Below, piece after piece: positions 1 through 10,861 of a DNA stretch of 64,000 bases. The position numbers and the translations under genes are program-made. Origin of the DNA: Dendrocalamus latiflorus (lineage: Eukaryota > Streptophyta > Magnoliopsida > Poales > Poaceae); contig CM029640.1 of NCBI GenBank assembly GCA_017311315.1, positions 12,244,640 through 12,308,639 on the forward strand, given 5' to 3'. Numbering within the stretch: position 1 is the stretch's first letter; each line of letters begins with the position of its first letter. The notes under the pieces are model-generated. The model saw nothing but the letters and a program-made list of their open reading frames with translations, was not told where the DNA came from and did no database searches.

Positions 1-1
1 T

Positions 2-307
2 TCCATAGATACAACTGTGCCAACTCCACAAACTGAAACTATGATACAAGGACCAATAACTCGAGCACGAGCACGTCAACTTAACCATCAGGTGAATGCG
101 TTCCTAACTTTGCATACAAATGTTTCAAACAATGGCATACTACTTAATTCTTGTGATGATTTAATTGTCATTAGGAACCATGGTGAAGAACCACTTGAGC
201 TTAAGTGTAGAAGTGGAACCGTCAAGCGCAATCCAAGTCCTGTTCGCGAGTTTGATTCAGATTCGCCCTTTGCAATAGTGTCTACTTCAAACGGCCATAA
301 CTTTTGA
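2..307 (+). pseudogene. C-terminal tail of a Ty3/gypsy polyprotein (partial)
   Basis: The frame is open from the window edge and ends at a stop just before 308. It carries the motif GPITRARARQLNHQVNAFL, which is characteristic of the extreme C-terminus of grass Ty3/gypsy polyproteins, downstream of integrase. It is followed by a short charged tail and then LTR-like DNA, as expected for the last codons of pol before the 3' LTR. The start lies outside the window, so whether the element is intact cannot be judged. A related tail lies on the other strand at 43016-43699. Confidence 0.75.
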
Positions 308-950
308 TCCAGAAGGCTTCTCGGGGCCCATGAGTACTCGTTTGAAAGCTCTTGAAGTCTACTTTCAGATGGATCTAGTCTCACCTCCAAACTCCATCTG
401 AGCAGATCAGAAACTGTGAAAGAAGACACATTACTTTTTCAGTCCGAGTCAAAGTGGGCCGAGGGCCTTGTAACTTAGACTATTTGGACCGGTACTGTTC
501 GCATGAATAGTATCACGGCTGCATGAACAGTAACTTTGAATAGTATCACATCCCTTTTCATTAGATAAGTGCGGCTTTCCCCTCCCCTATTTAAGGAGGT
601 CGCACCCCTTTAGTTTTTCTCGGATTTTTCTTAAGAGATTATTCTGCTTAGCAGTTTCGCCGCATGTTCGGTTGAGAAACCCCAATTTGTGAACTTAATC
701 TTTATTCGCAATATAATTTCAGATTGCATCTTGAACTCTCTTGCTTGTGTTCTCAATTCGCTTGCAGGAGATAGCCTTCTTGGCGAGGTCAATCGTGTTC
801 GGCACGGTTGATAACCAACGGAGCAGTGGTGTAGTGATTGCGAGGGGTTCGATCTATTTTGTTCGGAGCCTTTGGATCATCAACGTCGAGTTCTCCACAA
901 TCGACTTATCAGTACCTCTCGGAAGATCGGGCCATCGTCACATCAGGCTA
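308..950 (+). mobile_element. 3' LTR region of the same gypsy element
   Basis: This is non-coding DNA directly after the gypsy tail. It has repeated 'gaatagtatcac' and 'gaacagtaac' words and a TATA-like CCTATTTAAGG near 586. The far part, around 800-950, has the look of grass gypsy LTR ends. A possible LTR start is TGTGAAAG at 416, but neither boundary can be fixed because the partner LTR is outside the window. Confidence 0.5.
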
Positions 951-2430
951 TCACTTTCTCGGTTGCTTGGGTGTCGCTTGGTGGTGACCTCCTCCTAGGG
1001 TTGACGGTCTCGTGGCCTGCGGTCTGGCCTCTTGCCGTCGCCATCGCCTTGCCCTTGGTCGGCTCGCTTTGCTTCCGCCTTACGTCTTGGCTTTTGCTAC
1101 GTGGCTATGGTTTCTCTGTTGGGCTTGGAACGTATGGGGAAGGAAGAACTGAGTGCTATGTTGGCTATTGTCGTGCTCTTACTTCCTTCTCCCTTTTCCC
1201 CTCTTCGGTTGGCTGTGCTGTCTGGTTTGTAGCCGTCCCTTCTCGGAGGCGTGCACTGTCTCTGTGACTGTGGCCTTGCTGGCTCTCCTGTTACTGTGTA
1301 GAATTTAAAAAAGGTATTATGGTAATTTGGTTTACGTTGGCTGGTTTTCTATATCCTTCGAGAATAACTCAGGTTTGTTTGTGCCGAGTGATGACCCTAC
1401 GGTTGTGAGAGGTGCCGACTGGCCCCCGGACAGTCAGGTATCTCTATGAATAGACTACCTTGCCCGAAATTAACCTCTAAGGTTCTGACGGCAATTTCTT
1501 CACTTTTCTTCCTTTTTCTTTCCCACAGGTATTACAGTTGTGTTGTGTAGTGGACCGATTTATTGTAGTTCTATAGTTGTACGAAGTATGTAAGTGAAGT
1601 ATGCGTGACCCTCTGGATCTGTAGAACATATGAACTATTTTTGTTGGACTTGTAGAACATATCAACACGTTTTATTCCTGTTTTTACATATTTGCATGCG
1701 ACCTGAATCTCCTCTTTTTATGTCTTATTATGGGTATGAACTTATTAATAGGTCTTTTTGCGGCATTAAATCTGATTGAACACCTTACATTAACATCGCC
1801 AAGTATTGATTCCAAAAGTGTACATGTATCTCACTTGAAGATTGGATTGATGGTTCGTATATGTTACCATTTTACCATAGGAGTAGGGGGCCAAAAATTT
1901 GCACTTAATCATACCCTATCATGCACCTTGTAACTCACATCGTAACTACAAATTTATGTTCAGTTTGAAACCTTACTGTCATTGCAAATTAGTTACCGTG
2001 CGTACACAAGGAGTTTTCATAATCTACCTCCATGATTATTAAATTTCTCTCCGTACATACACCAAACCCATCAAACTTTCCATTTCATAATTAGTTTTTA
2101 TTTCCAAACTTCTGTAAAAACTCGTCAAATTGTAAAAATGCATGGTGAAGACTCTATCGTCAGTGCAATTGGCGATATAGCTTTTGTTGCTAATTAGCCT
2201 GGTGACTTTGCCAATCCAATCGGCAAGTAAAGTTATGTCATCACTCGAATGGGCGGGAGGACTTCTACCGCCGATTGTATTGGCTACAGAAGCTACATGC
2301 TGCCACCAAGGCTGCAACATCAGCTCCACATCAGTATATCGCCATTCCAAATGGCGAGAGAGCCATGTCATCATTTCAAACAGCTACAGAGGGTTATTTT
2401 GGCAATTTTTCCTGGTAGAAATTTATTTTT
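951..2430. other. No gene recognised; decayed repeat DNA
   Basis: Short open frames here have no recognisable domain. The sequence TCTCTATGAATAG at 1441, preceded by A, is the best candidate I see for the 5' end of the Helitron whose 3' end is at 5897. It is weak, because it only loosely fits the plant Helitron start. Confidence 0.4.
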
Positions 2431-2830
2431 ATAATATTAATAAAATAATGCATTTTTTAAAAAATTCAAGACATACAGTGCGTTGACCTCAAAAAAGAAA
2501 GGAGCTGATTGGCGTAAAAAAAAAGGAACTGATAGATTGCATTGCAAGCAGAAGCTTCTGTGCTCCGTTGATAAGACTGGCTCGCCCTTGTACTGTTGTA
2601 CATGGCATTGGCTCGTCGACGTCGTTGTATCAGAGTTATTAAAACCTCCCCCGGTCTGCTCACGCGAGAGCGTTTCACACGCCCGCGGAGGCCTTCGCGC
2701 GGCGACGCGTGGCGAGGCTCCCGCTGGCGACCACTCCCTCTCGCGCTGGCGCCCGCCCGAACCCCGCCTTCCCCCCTCTCGCAGTCTCGCGCGTACGCAG
2801 CGCCCTTGCCCATGCCGCCCGTGCCTCCAT

Positions 2831-3135
2831 TCCACCTCCCCCCTCCTCCCCCGCTCCCCCGCCGCCTCCTCCCTCCCCCCCCCCCTCCCCCGCTCCCTCG
2901 CCGCCGCCCCCTCCTCCCCCGCTCCCCCGCCGTCTCCCCCGCTCACCCGCCGGCTGCCGCTTCCCCCCTCCTCCCTCCTCCTCCCCCCTCCCCCGCCGCC
3001 CCCTCCTCCCTCCTCCTCCTCCTCCCCCTCCCCCGCCGCCCCCTCCTCCCCCGGTCCCCCCTCCTTCCCCGCTCCCCCGCCACCTCCCCCCAACCCCCTC
3101 CTCCCCCGCTCCCTCGCCGCCTCCCCATCCCCCGC
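2831..3135. repeat. Pyrimidine-rich CCCCTCC/CCGCC low-complexity tract
   Basis: About 300 bp consist almost only of C-rich words such as CCCCTCCCCC and CCGCC on the plus strand. Long open frames cross it in most frames on both strands because stop codons are nearly impossible in this composition. They are not evidence of coding. Confidence 0.85.
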
Positions 3136-3150
3136 CGCCGCCGCGGGATG

Positions 3151-3555
3151 GGATGCTCGCAGGGGTGGATGGACTCAGCTGCGGCCGGATCCGGTCGGCG
3201 CGGAGGCGGAGGGGGAGGCGCCGAGGCCGGAGGGGGAGGCCGGATCCGGTCGGCGCTGAGGCGGAGGGGGAGCCGCGGAGGCCGGAGGGGGAGGCCAGAG
3301 CCCAGAGGCCGGAGGGGGGGCCGGATCCGGTTGGCACAAAGGCGGAGGGGGAGCCGCGGACGCCGGATGCTCGCGGGGGTGGATGAACTCAGCTGCGGCC
3401 GGATCCGGTCGGCGCGGAGGTGGAGGGGGAGGCGCCGAGGCCGGAGGGGGAGACCGGATCCGGTCGGCGCTGAGGCGGAGGGGGAGCCGCGGAGGCCGGA
3501 GGGGGAGGCCAGAGCCCAGAGGCCGGAGGGGGAGGCCAGATCCGGTCGGCGCCTC
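3151..3555. repeat. 214-bp tandem duplication made of shorter GC-rich repeats
   Basis: The words GGATGCTCGC and GGATCCGGTCGGCGC recur with an offset of 214 bp (3151 and 3365). The second copy stops near 3555. Inside each copy, short GGAGGGGGAGGC and CCGGATCCGGTCGGCG units are themselves reiterated. It lies about 200 bp upstream of a TATA box, so it belongs to the upstream region of the gene at 3856-5856. Confidence 0.8.
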
Positions 3556-3740
3556 CCCGGATTTTCCGTCGCCCCCTTGCGCTCCTGCTCTCTCTCTCCT
3601 CACGTCCCCGTCCCGTCGTCGCCCATACCCTGCCGCGCCCACTCCCTTCGGCCATTCCGGCCATGCGCCGTCCACTCCACCGCCCATGCCACGCTGAGCT
3701 CAGCCACAGCTCACCGCATGGCCTCTCTCTCCCTTCCACG

Positions 3741-3747
3741 GCTATAA
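3741..3747 (+). promoter_or_regulatory. TATA box of the five-exon gene
   Basis: TATAAAG lies in CTATAAAGGATTCC, about 110 bp upstream of the proposed start codon at 3856 and just below the GC-rich block. That would put transcription start near 3775. The call rests on motif and position only. Confidence 0.45.
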
Positions 3748-3855
3748 AGGATTCCTGGTTGTAGGATTCTTTTGCAGGAAAGCATGTTTCTTCCCCCCTC
3801 TCCACCTTTGTGATGCATTGAACAAGAGCTGGGAGGGAATACTGATAATTTTGTA

Positions 3856-5856
3856 ATGGCTGAGTGTTCCTTGGCAACACTGAGAGGGCAGTATCGAGGG
3901 AGATGGATCCAATCCAACAGCAGACTGCCCCCAAGGAGTATCTCAGTTAGGATTTCAAAGAGGTAGCTTTACTTCTGTGTTCTCTTGTTCTGCATCATAT
4001 TGAGTTGTTGGGTTGTATACTTGTAATTCATTTTTGCTTTTTCGTTATCTGCAGGAACTACATTCGCAAGATTCACCTTCCATGTCAGTCCAATTCAGCC
4101 AGAGAACGGAAAAGCGGCGCATATATGCCTTTTGGTTTTCATGGAAGGGGTTACAGGATGGAAACTGCAGTTAAATGTTATTTCTTGCAATCGCTGATGG
4201 ATTCGGAATGTATGGTCCCACCAAATTTATTGTTGCTTTCCGATGAAGCTCTTCTAACTATTAGCATAGTGTTTGCGTATTTGGCTGGAGTTGTACCCTC
4301 TGGACAGGCATTTCCTCACACCAGAAATCATCGTACAGCACCAAGCTCCTCTGATTCTGGTAGGTAAGAGTAGCTGCTTAAGTATCTCAAAACGTTGGTT
4401 TGACAGGAAAAAATTCTAATGCATTTTTCTTTTGCAATTGTTAGAGATGTGAAATGTTTGCCTGACAGGACTACTGGGTTTGACCCTAGCGATACGTGGA
4501 GTGAAGTGAGAACTAAACTTTCCAAAGCCTTACAAGCAAATGGTCAAGATGCCAGTTTGGATAGCAGAGATGATGAACTCAAGAACGATAGGAAAAATTA
4601 TCCTTTGAGTATGCTTACAATTCATGGTGGTCCCAGGTTGCGGCTTCTTCTGGTTACCTTTCAGCTCCTTGAAATGGAGGCAAGAAATACACCATAAACT
4701 TTTTCTTTATAATCTTCTGGGTATTATTACAGATGAATACTTAAGATTGTCTGTGCATACTTCACTTAGTTTAGATAAGCTACTACCCAAGGTTGCAAAA
4801 AAATAGTTTATAGCGGCATTTAGAGGGGGGGGGGGGGCGATTTTACATAGTTAAAATAATTAATTGAACGTAGAGGATACATCTACACTATATAGGACTA
4901 ATGTTTATCAATAGTAAGAATGGCCAAAGCAGATGAACTTTAAGTAGCAAACTCAAATGCATCATTATGGAATAGGCAAATATGGTCTTTAAGTTCAACA
5001 AGAGTCACAACTCACGAAGTGAACCTTAGTGGGCTGAGCAGCCTGGGCCAAAACTTCTCCACAAAGCTTAATTAAGAGAAGTGACTGATATTGGCACTAT
5101 ATTGTCGATGGCACCACACGATATATTGCTGATAAACACGATAAATCAGGAAAAGTCACAAATTATGATATTTGTATGAAATTTTAGCACCGGGGCTAAT
5201 TTTGATATCACCAGTATTTGCAACCTTGCTACTACCTGAGCTTTTTTTTGGCTAAAATGGCGACACTGTCCTTCTGTAGGTTTTTGTTGGTTTCAAGTAG
5301 CATAGTAGCCTATGTTTTATCATTGTTTTCTTCATTATTGATTGTCTATTTGACTGGTTGTGCACTAGAACTTCTCGACTAAACTGCAGTCAGTGTCCAT
5401 ATTTATTTTTCCTTCTAAGTGGCAATTGACCCAATTCTTTTAAGTTGTATAACATGTTAGAATTACATATGCTGAGTTGCTTTAAGGTGGTCTGGTCTCA
5501 TGCAGGTAAGAAATTTCTCTAAAAGTTCTGAACTTGTTGACGGGATCAGGTGGTTGCAAGTATCAACTGTGTTGATTGATGGCTTGATTCAACCAGCATT
5601 TATGAAATGGATTGAAGAAGAACAAGCCTTGGAAAATGGCAAGATCAATGAAGTATGTCATCATTTTGAACTGCCCTGCATTTAAACATATTGGCTAATG
5701 GCTATGCCCCCAATTCTCTGATGTGTTTTTCTATTCTAGAAGCTTATGACGATAATAAGTAGCAAAATAAAGGAGGATGGCAGGGTCTTGAAGAGGTTCA
5801 ACATATTAGGGAAAATTGAACTGTGGTCATGGTTTAATAAATCAAAAAGAGGTTGA
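3856..5856 (+). CDS. Five-exon gene of unknown function, about 304 residues
   Basis: I do not recognise the product. Proposed coding exons are 3856-3962, 4055-4363, 4445-4679, 5506-5652 and 5740-5856. Phases join exactly (915 nt) with no stop before the TGA. Introns are GT-AG except intron 3, which has a GC donor (GAG|GCAAGA). The start MAECSLATLRGQYRGRW is rich in R and S with few acidic residues, compatible with an organelle transit peptide. A hydrophobic stretch at about residues 101-117 (ALLTISIVFAYLAGVV) could be a membrane segment; a second lies near 196-212. The last exon ends 14 bp before a Helitron 3' hairpin, so the gene may be a Helitron-captured copy. Its 3' end may be cut, since AGAG|GTTGAAG at the end could be a lost donor site. 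Confidence 0.6.
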
Positions 5857-5869
5857 AGTATCATGGCAA

Positions 5870-5897
5870 GGCGCGCGAAGCGCGCCCAATGTTCTAG
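5870..5897 (+). mobile_element. Helitron 3' terminus (hairpin plus CTAG)
   Basis: A perfect 7-bp stem GGCGCGC-GAA-GCGCGCC at 5870-5886 is followed by seven bases and then CTAG (5894-5897), with host T at 5898. A GC-rich hairpin close to a CTRR end with a T target base is the diagnostic plant Helitron 3' structure. The element lies to the left and probably includes the five-exon gene. Its 5' TC end was not located with confidence. Confidence 0.8.
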
Positions 5898-5951
5898 TAG
5901 CCTAAACGCCATGACCAATTGACTAAGACCAGGAAGCAAATCGTCTACTAC

Positions 5952-6332
5952 ATGTTCCTTTTCTTGCCTCTCCTGCTGCTCAAGCTCAGGAGGAAGAGGG
6001 ATGACGGAGATGGCGCTGACCAGAGGCTGCCCCCTGGCCCGCGGCGGCTGCCGGTCATTAGCAGTCTTCACCACCTCATCCGTAAGCCACTCACGCACTG
6101 CACCATGGCCGAGCTTGCGCGCCGGCATGACGCACCTCTTATTTACCTCAAGCTTGGCGAGCTCCTCCTCGTCATCGCCTCATCTGCCGAATGCACGACG
6201 CCGCATTCGCCTCTTGGCCATGGATCCCCAGCCTACGGCCGATCACGGAGGCAGGTGACATGGGGCTGGTGTTCGCGCGCTAAGGCTGTTAGCACAGCGC
6301 AGATTAAACGCGCACGAGTGGCGAACGAATAA
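5952..6332 (+). pseudogene. CYP71-type cytochrome P450, 5' fragment of exon 1
   Basis: An N-terminal hydrophobic anchor (MFLFLPLLLLKL) is followed by basic residues and the proline-rich hinge RLPPGPRRLPVI. Next come SLHHLIRKPL, AELARRHDAPLIYLKLGE and LLVIASSAE, all typical of the first 100 residues of grass CYP71 clan enzymes. Beyond about residue 90 the frame shifts: family-like residues (MHDAAFAS, GDMGLVFAR) continue in another frame and then end at a stop. The rest of exon 1, with helices B to I, is absent. The Helitron end lies 55 bp upstream. A CYP71 3' exon fragment in the same orientation lies at 29473-30245. The fragment cannot be functional. Confidence 0.85.
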
Positions 6333-6544
6333 ATATAGGAGAGACGTTTTTTTATGGCAACACATGTCTTTTCTTCTTTCACTGTTATTCACTTACTTAT
6401 CAATTTACTCAATAGATTACATGGCTTAAATAAGCATCACGCGGTCACACAACTTGTACTCCACACACCCAGTAAGTCCACTAGCTAACAACTAGTACCT
6501 ACTCTCATGCCACTGTCCAGGATTTCCTCTACAATCTGCACGAC

Positions 6545-6949
6545 TTGGCCAACTCATTCTTTATGTGTCGACAGATAAACCTCAACCGAGTCAAGGAAGA
6601 TGATGAGCTGACACTACTTCTTTCTTTATGTGTTGACGAGGCGCCAGGTTTGGTGATGTTGAATGAGAAGAACGTAGTTCCTAAACTACACAAGAAGGAA
6701 AGCAACGACGATCACACTGCTTGGTGGTACTTGGATAATGGAGCATGCAATCACATGACGGGAGATTGCTCTATGTTCTATGGGCTCGACGAGAAGATTT
6801 TAGGCAAAGTCAAGTTTGGCGACGGCTCTATGGTACAAATAAAAGGCAAAGGATTGATGATGTTGCAATGCAAGAACGGCGATCGGAAGTTACTGATCGA
6901 AATTTATTTTATATCGAGTCTGTATAACAACATACTTAGTTTCGGATAG
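6545..6949 (+). pseudogene. Ty1/copia polyprotein fragment with protease start
   Basis: The reading frame covers the gag-protease junction of a plant copia element. WYLDNGACNHMTGD contains the aspartic protease active site region (D-N-G-A, against D-S/T-G-A in active enzymes). It is followed by KFGDGSMVQIKGKGL and the NILSFG box. About 130 residues remain; a stop follows at 6948 and integrase and reverse transcriptase are missing. It is directly followed by an LTR-like sequence at 6992, so the element is deleted from protease to LTR. Confidence 0.8.
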
Positions 6950-6991
6950 ATGACAGAAAAAGGGTGCAGGGTGGTGCTGCAGGATGAGTTC

Positions 6992-7660
6992 TGAGAGACC
7001 ATGTGGAGGTATCCCCATGTTGGTGATGAGTAATTGACGGTTGGTTTAGTGAGTTTGAGTTTGTTTCGGGTATTCTAGGATTGAGTACCTTTACTTGTGC
7101 TATTATGGATTATGCTGTTTCGTGCGGTGCTATGTGACGGTTTGCTTGTCTGTGTGACTGCAGGACTTCGGAGTTAGGTCATGGTGAGGCGAGGAGGACC
7201 GGGACTAGGCACGGGAGGTGTTGAGGTCCAGACGGTCGGTGATGCCGAAGATGATCGAGGCTAGTGAGGTGGTTGCGAGTCGGGAGACGAGGAACCGGAG
7301 TTGGAGCTACCGGTAACGGTCACGACGGGCGACGACAAGAGAACCAGGACTAGACTCAGGGAGGAGTCGGAGGTCCAGACGGTTTGGAGGTCGGTTGCGG
7401 TCGTACGTGACGGAACAGATCAGGACTAGACTCAGGTGGAGTCGGAGATCTCGGTCGGTGTCAGGTGGACGCAACGGGCAGCGGCGAGTGGACCGGGACT
7501 AGGCTCAGGGAGGAGTCAGAGGTCCAGGCAGTCAGGATGCCAGGTGCGGTCGCGTGCAGCGAAGCGGACCGGACTAGACTCAGGGAGGAGCCGAGGTCCA
7601 GTCAGTCAAAGGTGCCGGTTGCGGGAAGCTTCCGGGAAGGTGCTTGAGGGGCAAATTGGG
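6992..7660 (+). mobile_element. Copia LTR fragment related to the solo LTR at 13347
   Basis: It starts TGAGAGACCATG, the same start as the solo LTR at 13347. Both share 'gatgagtaattg', 'gagtttgagtttg', a GACTGCAGGACTTC-like block and a 'ttccgggaaggtgc'-like block in the same order. The right part diverges after about 7660. Confidence 0.6.
7196..7620. repeat. Degenerate minisatellite of about 70 bp, five copies
   Basis: The words GACCGGGACTAG or CAGGACTAGACTCAGG, GGAGTCGGAGGTCCAG and CGGTYGGNGATGCC recur in order about five times. The array lies inside the LTR fragment and is absent at the corresponding place in the solo LTR at 13347, where the block occurs once. Confidence 0.65.
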
Positions 7661-9093
7661 AATTTGACTCAAAAGATGATCTCTTAATGAAGGTAAAAAG
7701 ATCATCAAACCGGGTTGTACAAAATTTCCCTGAAGACTTGTAAATCAGACTGTCTGAAGAGTAGCTGGGGGATCTAGATGAGGAGCGCAGCGGGAGGCGC
7801 ACATGCACATGCAGAAGCAGGAGAGAATGCAAGAGGCGCATGCATAGGAAGCCAATGTGGCGGGGCAGGTGTGCATGCAGGCGAGCATGCAGTGGGCTTA
7901 GAGGCCTCGGGTGGTCTATGTTCGGGTGGACGAGGTGCAGCAGCAGTAGGAGGTGCACACACGCATTCAAGCAACATGCGTGCAGCTGATGCAAAGGGAG
8001 GTCGAAGCAGCGTGAAACAAAACCAAATTTCAAAAAGGATTTGAATTCTTGTTTGATCTTGATTTCTTCTGAACCTTGGCCCAATCTTCATCCATCTCAG
8101 CCATTCACACCGTGAAATCTCTGCCAAGCCATCCTCTCCGTCCTTCCTCGCGCATAACTGTTCATGGTCCGAAAAATCATCACCAACCAGATCTTTTCGC
8201 CACCGCACCTTCCCGGTCCTTTCCCATCGCTGCCACGCCACTGCAAACAGTTAGAGACTGTACTACCTCGCCCTTCCCGCTCTGACACCCTCTTAATTGC
8301 TCCGGCCGCACGTCAGGGCAGCCAGCAAAGCCCCCCCCCCACCTCTGCTCTTCCTGCTCTCCCTCCCGCACCACAAAAATCTTGCGCCCTGAGCTCACTG
8401 CTACCAGCACAAGCCGTCGTACACCAAATGGGATTTTTTTTCCTATTCCTTGCCTTGTTGTCTTCGGCCTTAACACCTCTCTGTGCTGGCTGTGTCTTCT
8501 GGGGCTTTCCTGGGTATGTCGTGGGGTATGTCGTGGCTACACTATGCTGTGCATTCTAAATGTACCTTGCTGTCTCTTACTGTGTTGTCCTGCCTTGCTG
8601 TCCCTTACTATGTCGTGTTCAATTTTTCTTTCCCACGGGTGTTACAACAATTGCTTTGTATATCCCTTTGTAGTCTTGCACATTGCAGCTAAAAATACTA
8701 CAATGTTAATTGTTAGTTCTGGTGTGTTTTTAGAAACTAACAGGGTGATAATAAAGCATTAGTTATAGATCGCAACTTCCACGTCCAGCTCTCATTTTTT
8801 ATGTTATTACATCTGTTTCTGATAACTATGATAACAAAATGAGTCAATGCAAGCCTTGTCTTTGTGACGGCAGAATATCTCAAATAAAGGTATACAGCTA
8901 GTTGCTGATAATCATCAAGGACTAAAGAAGTTGAACATAACAAGGTACGGTTAGATGTAGGGAGCACATCCATCACTTCATTCTTAAAGTTCATCAAATG
9001 TTTACTGGGATCATTGATGTTCCATGAATTTGGTGGGCTTGGGCAAGAAACAGAATTTGGACAACTGTATATTCTGAGTGATATATTTTATAG
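7661..9093. other. No gene recognised; repeat-like DNA
   Basis: The stretch holds a CATGCA/GCATGC-rich block near 7796-7990 and C-rich frames near 8150-8450 without a recognisable domain. I see no splice-consistent gene apart from the exon fragment at 9094. Confidence 0.4.
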
Positions 9094-9181
9094 GTGCATT
9101 AAGTTGACAGATGATGGATTTCAAGAAGTGCTTTCAGAAATGTTCTTCTCTTGAAAGCTTGAACATTTATGCTCTTTCGAG
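9094..9181 (+). pseudogene. Exon fragment of an F-box/LRR protein (At3g58530-like)
   Basis: An 88-bp segment bounded by a good acceptor (TTTTATAG) and donor (TCGAG|GTAATA) encodes CIKLTDDGFQEVL and then, one base out of phase, QKCSSLESLNIYALS. That is the leucine-rich repeat signature of plant F-box/LRR proteins of the At3g58530 type, which act as substrate adaptors of SCF ubiquitin ligases. The single extra T near 9132 breaks the frame. I found no neighbouring exons, so this is an isolated gene fragment. It ends 40 bp before a CACTA-type terminus (GCAGTG, 9221-9226), which suggests capture by that element. Confidence 0.6.
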
Positions 9182-9238
9182 GTAATATGGAAAAATGTCT
9201 ACAATAGATAATACTGTCTAGCAGTGAATTGGAGCATC

Positions 9239-9655
9239 CACTGCTACAGACAGTCCTATCATACACGGTTCCTAAACCGTCTGTGTTTATGTGTCAATGA
9301 TAATAGGTGGTTATCCCAGACGGCTCCCAAGCCGTCTGTGATAACTTACATTACAGACGGTTTTTGAGAAAAAACCGTATGTGATAGTCGAGTATCACAG
9401 ATGATTTTTCTCAAAAACCATCTGTGATATTGTGTATATCACAGACGGTTCAATGTTCCTAACCGTCTGTGATATACAAATATCATAGATGGTTGATAAT
9501 AAAGACCGTATGTGATACTGGACTATCACAGACGGTTTTGTTAATTACCGTCTGTGATATACACAATATCACATACGGTTAATAACAAAGGTTGTCTGTG
9601 ATATCGTTCATATCACAGACGGTTTTCAACACCGAACCGTCTATGATAGCTATTG
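9239..9655 (+). mobile_element. CACTA terminal inverted repeat and subterminal repeats
   Basis: The end is CACTGCTACAGACAG. It is followed by about 15 copies, in both orientations, of an ACAGACGGTT / CCGTCTGTGATA motif. Dense short subterminal repeats next to a CACTR end are the hallmark of En/Spm-like elements. Twelve bases to the left is a mirror end (CTAGCAGTG, 9218-9226). The other terminus of this element was not found. Confidence 0.75.
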
Positions 9656-9769
9656 CAACATCAATTCATTTGCCATTTTTCGGCTAGCCTCAGGATATGC
9701 TAGCCATACCCTCTGAAAACAAGCTACATCACGTATATAGCACAGATGAATGAAACAAACGGCCAGCAG

Positions 9770-9770
9770 A

Positions 9771-9812
<42 letters not shown>
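9770..9812. repeat. (CA)n(TA)n microsatellite
   Basis: An uninterrupted run of CA dinucleotides passes into TATATATATA. Confidence 0.95.
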
Positions 9813-9815
<3 letters not shown>

Positions 9816-9899
9816 ATGAAAATCGTTACATAGATCTGACAAATGAATTAAATTGAATGAATTGTTTGATTAAGCACAATTGAGTGATTTGTACAATTG

Positions 9900-10860
9900 A
9901 ATGCAATGTTTCAACATCTAAATATCACCATTGCTGGGGTGGAACTCTTCAGTCTTGTTTATGACCTCTGATAGCAAGAATTGGGAGAGGTGTCCACGAA
10001 TTTTGACGAGTTTGTCGAGATCATATGCACTTTCGTCAAAGTCCACCCGCTGTCTCTAGGAGCAATGTTAAGTCATTAATTAGCATGTGTGTATATGTAT
10101 ATACATATATATATATATAATTTGAAAATAATAATTACTGAAAGGTTCACAAACCTCTGGATCATTCATCTTGGTGTCCATGATTTCCTTTATATGGTGG
10201 CAAATGCAGAATCCACATATGTTGCCCTGCAGTTACTGGTGGCGCTACAAAAATAGAATTACATATATAGGTATTTTCAATTCTAGAGGCATTATAACAT
10301 CAAGTCACTGGATTGTTGTGTTGTAGCGGGTACCGGAAATCACGTGTTGTGTTGCAGCGTGTCACTGGATTTGTTGTGTCTCCCTCCTAGGGCAACATAA
10401 GCGATAAACGACCTACGTGATTCAAAAAAGTTAGCCTCGGCCATTGCAAACGAAGGAAAGATTACAATAGAGTTATGTATGGAGGAAATGAGTTTACCTA
10501 TTAATTACTTCTTGCACACGACTGAAGTCGTGGTTGCTCCTAAGTAGGGAATCAAGGTATATTATCTTGCTCCACTTTGGTACAATCACAATCAAAATCC
10601 AGTGAGACCTAGTCATGTGTGTCGCCATAGTGATTAATCCTAAGTTTATGCTGCATATGAAGTACAAATGAAACTTGTGTGGCAACTAGTGAAGCACTTA
10701 CCCTTGGTTGAAGGGTAGCATGATGTACTCCTTGTCGCTGTGAGCAATCAATACCCTCGTTATGTAATCTTGCACGAAGGATGCATTTTTGTTGATTGAT
10801 TGCTCGGAGACCAAGTGTGGGTCGAGAAAACTCATGGCGGATGAACATTCTCATAGGCAC
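9900..10860 (-). pseudogene. Ulp1/SENP-like C48 peptidase relic carried by the CACTA element
   Basis: Read on the minus strand, 10685-10494 encodes HWILIVIVPKWSKIIYLDSL, which matches the His and Asp block of Ulp1-type cysteine peptidases (HWxLxVI...YxLDSL). Further on, near 10240-10150, NICGFCICHHIKEIM corresponds to the catalytic Cys block (C-G-x-x-x-C). The pieces are separated by stops and probable introns. Such peptidase genes are a known cargo of grass CACTA and Mutator elements, and this one lies just inside the CACTA end at 9239. It would have cleaved SUMO-like conjugates; here it is decayed. Confidence 0.6.
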
Positions 10861-10861
10861 T

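Noticed and set aside
872..1267. 131-codon frame downstream of the first LTR
   Set aside because: No family resemblance. It overlaps the LTR end and has no promoter or splice context.
2437..3750. Several overlapping long open frames on both strands (up to 383 codons)
   Set aside because: They exist because C/G-only repeats exclude stop codons. Their translations are P-, R- or G-rich low complexity in every frame, with no domain.
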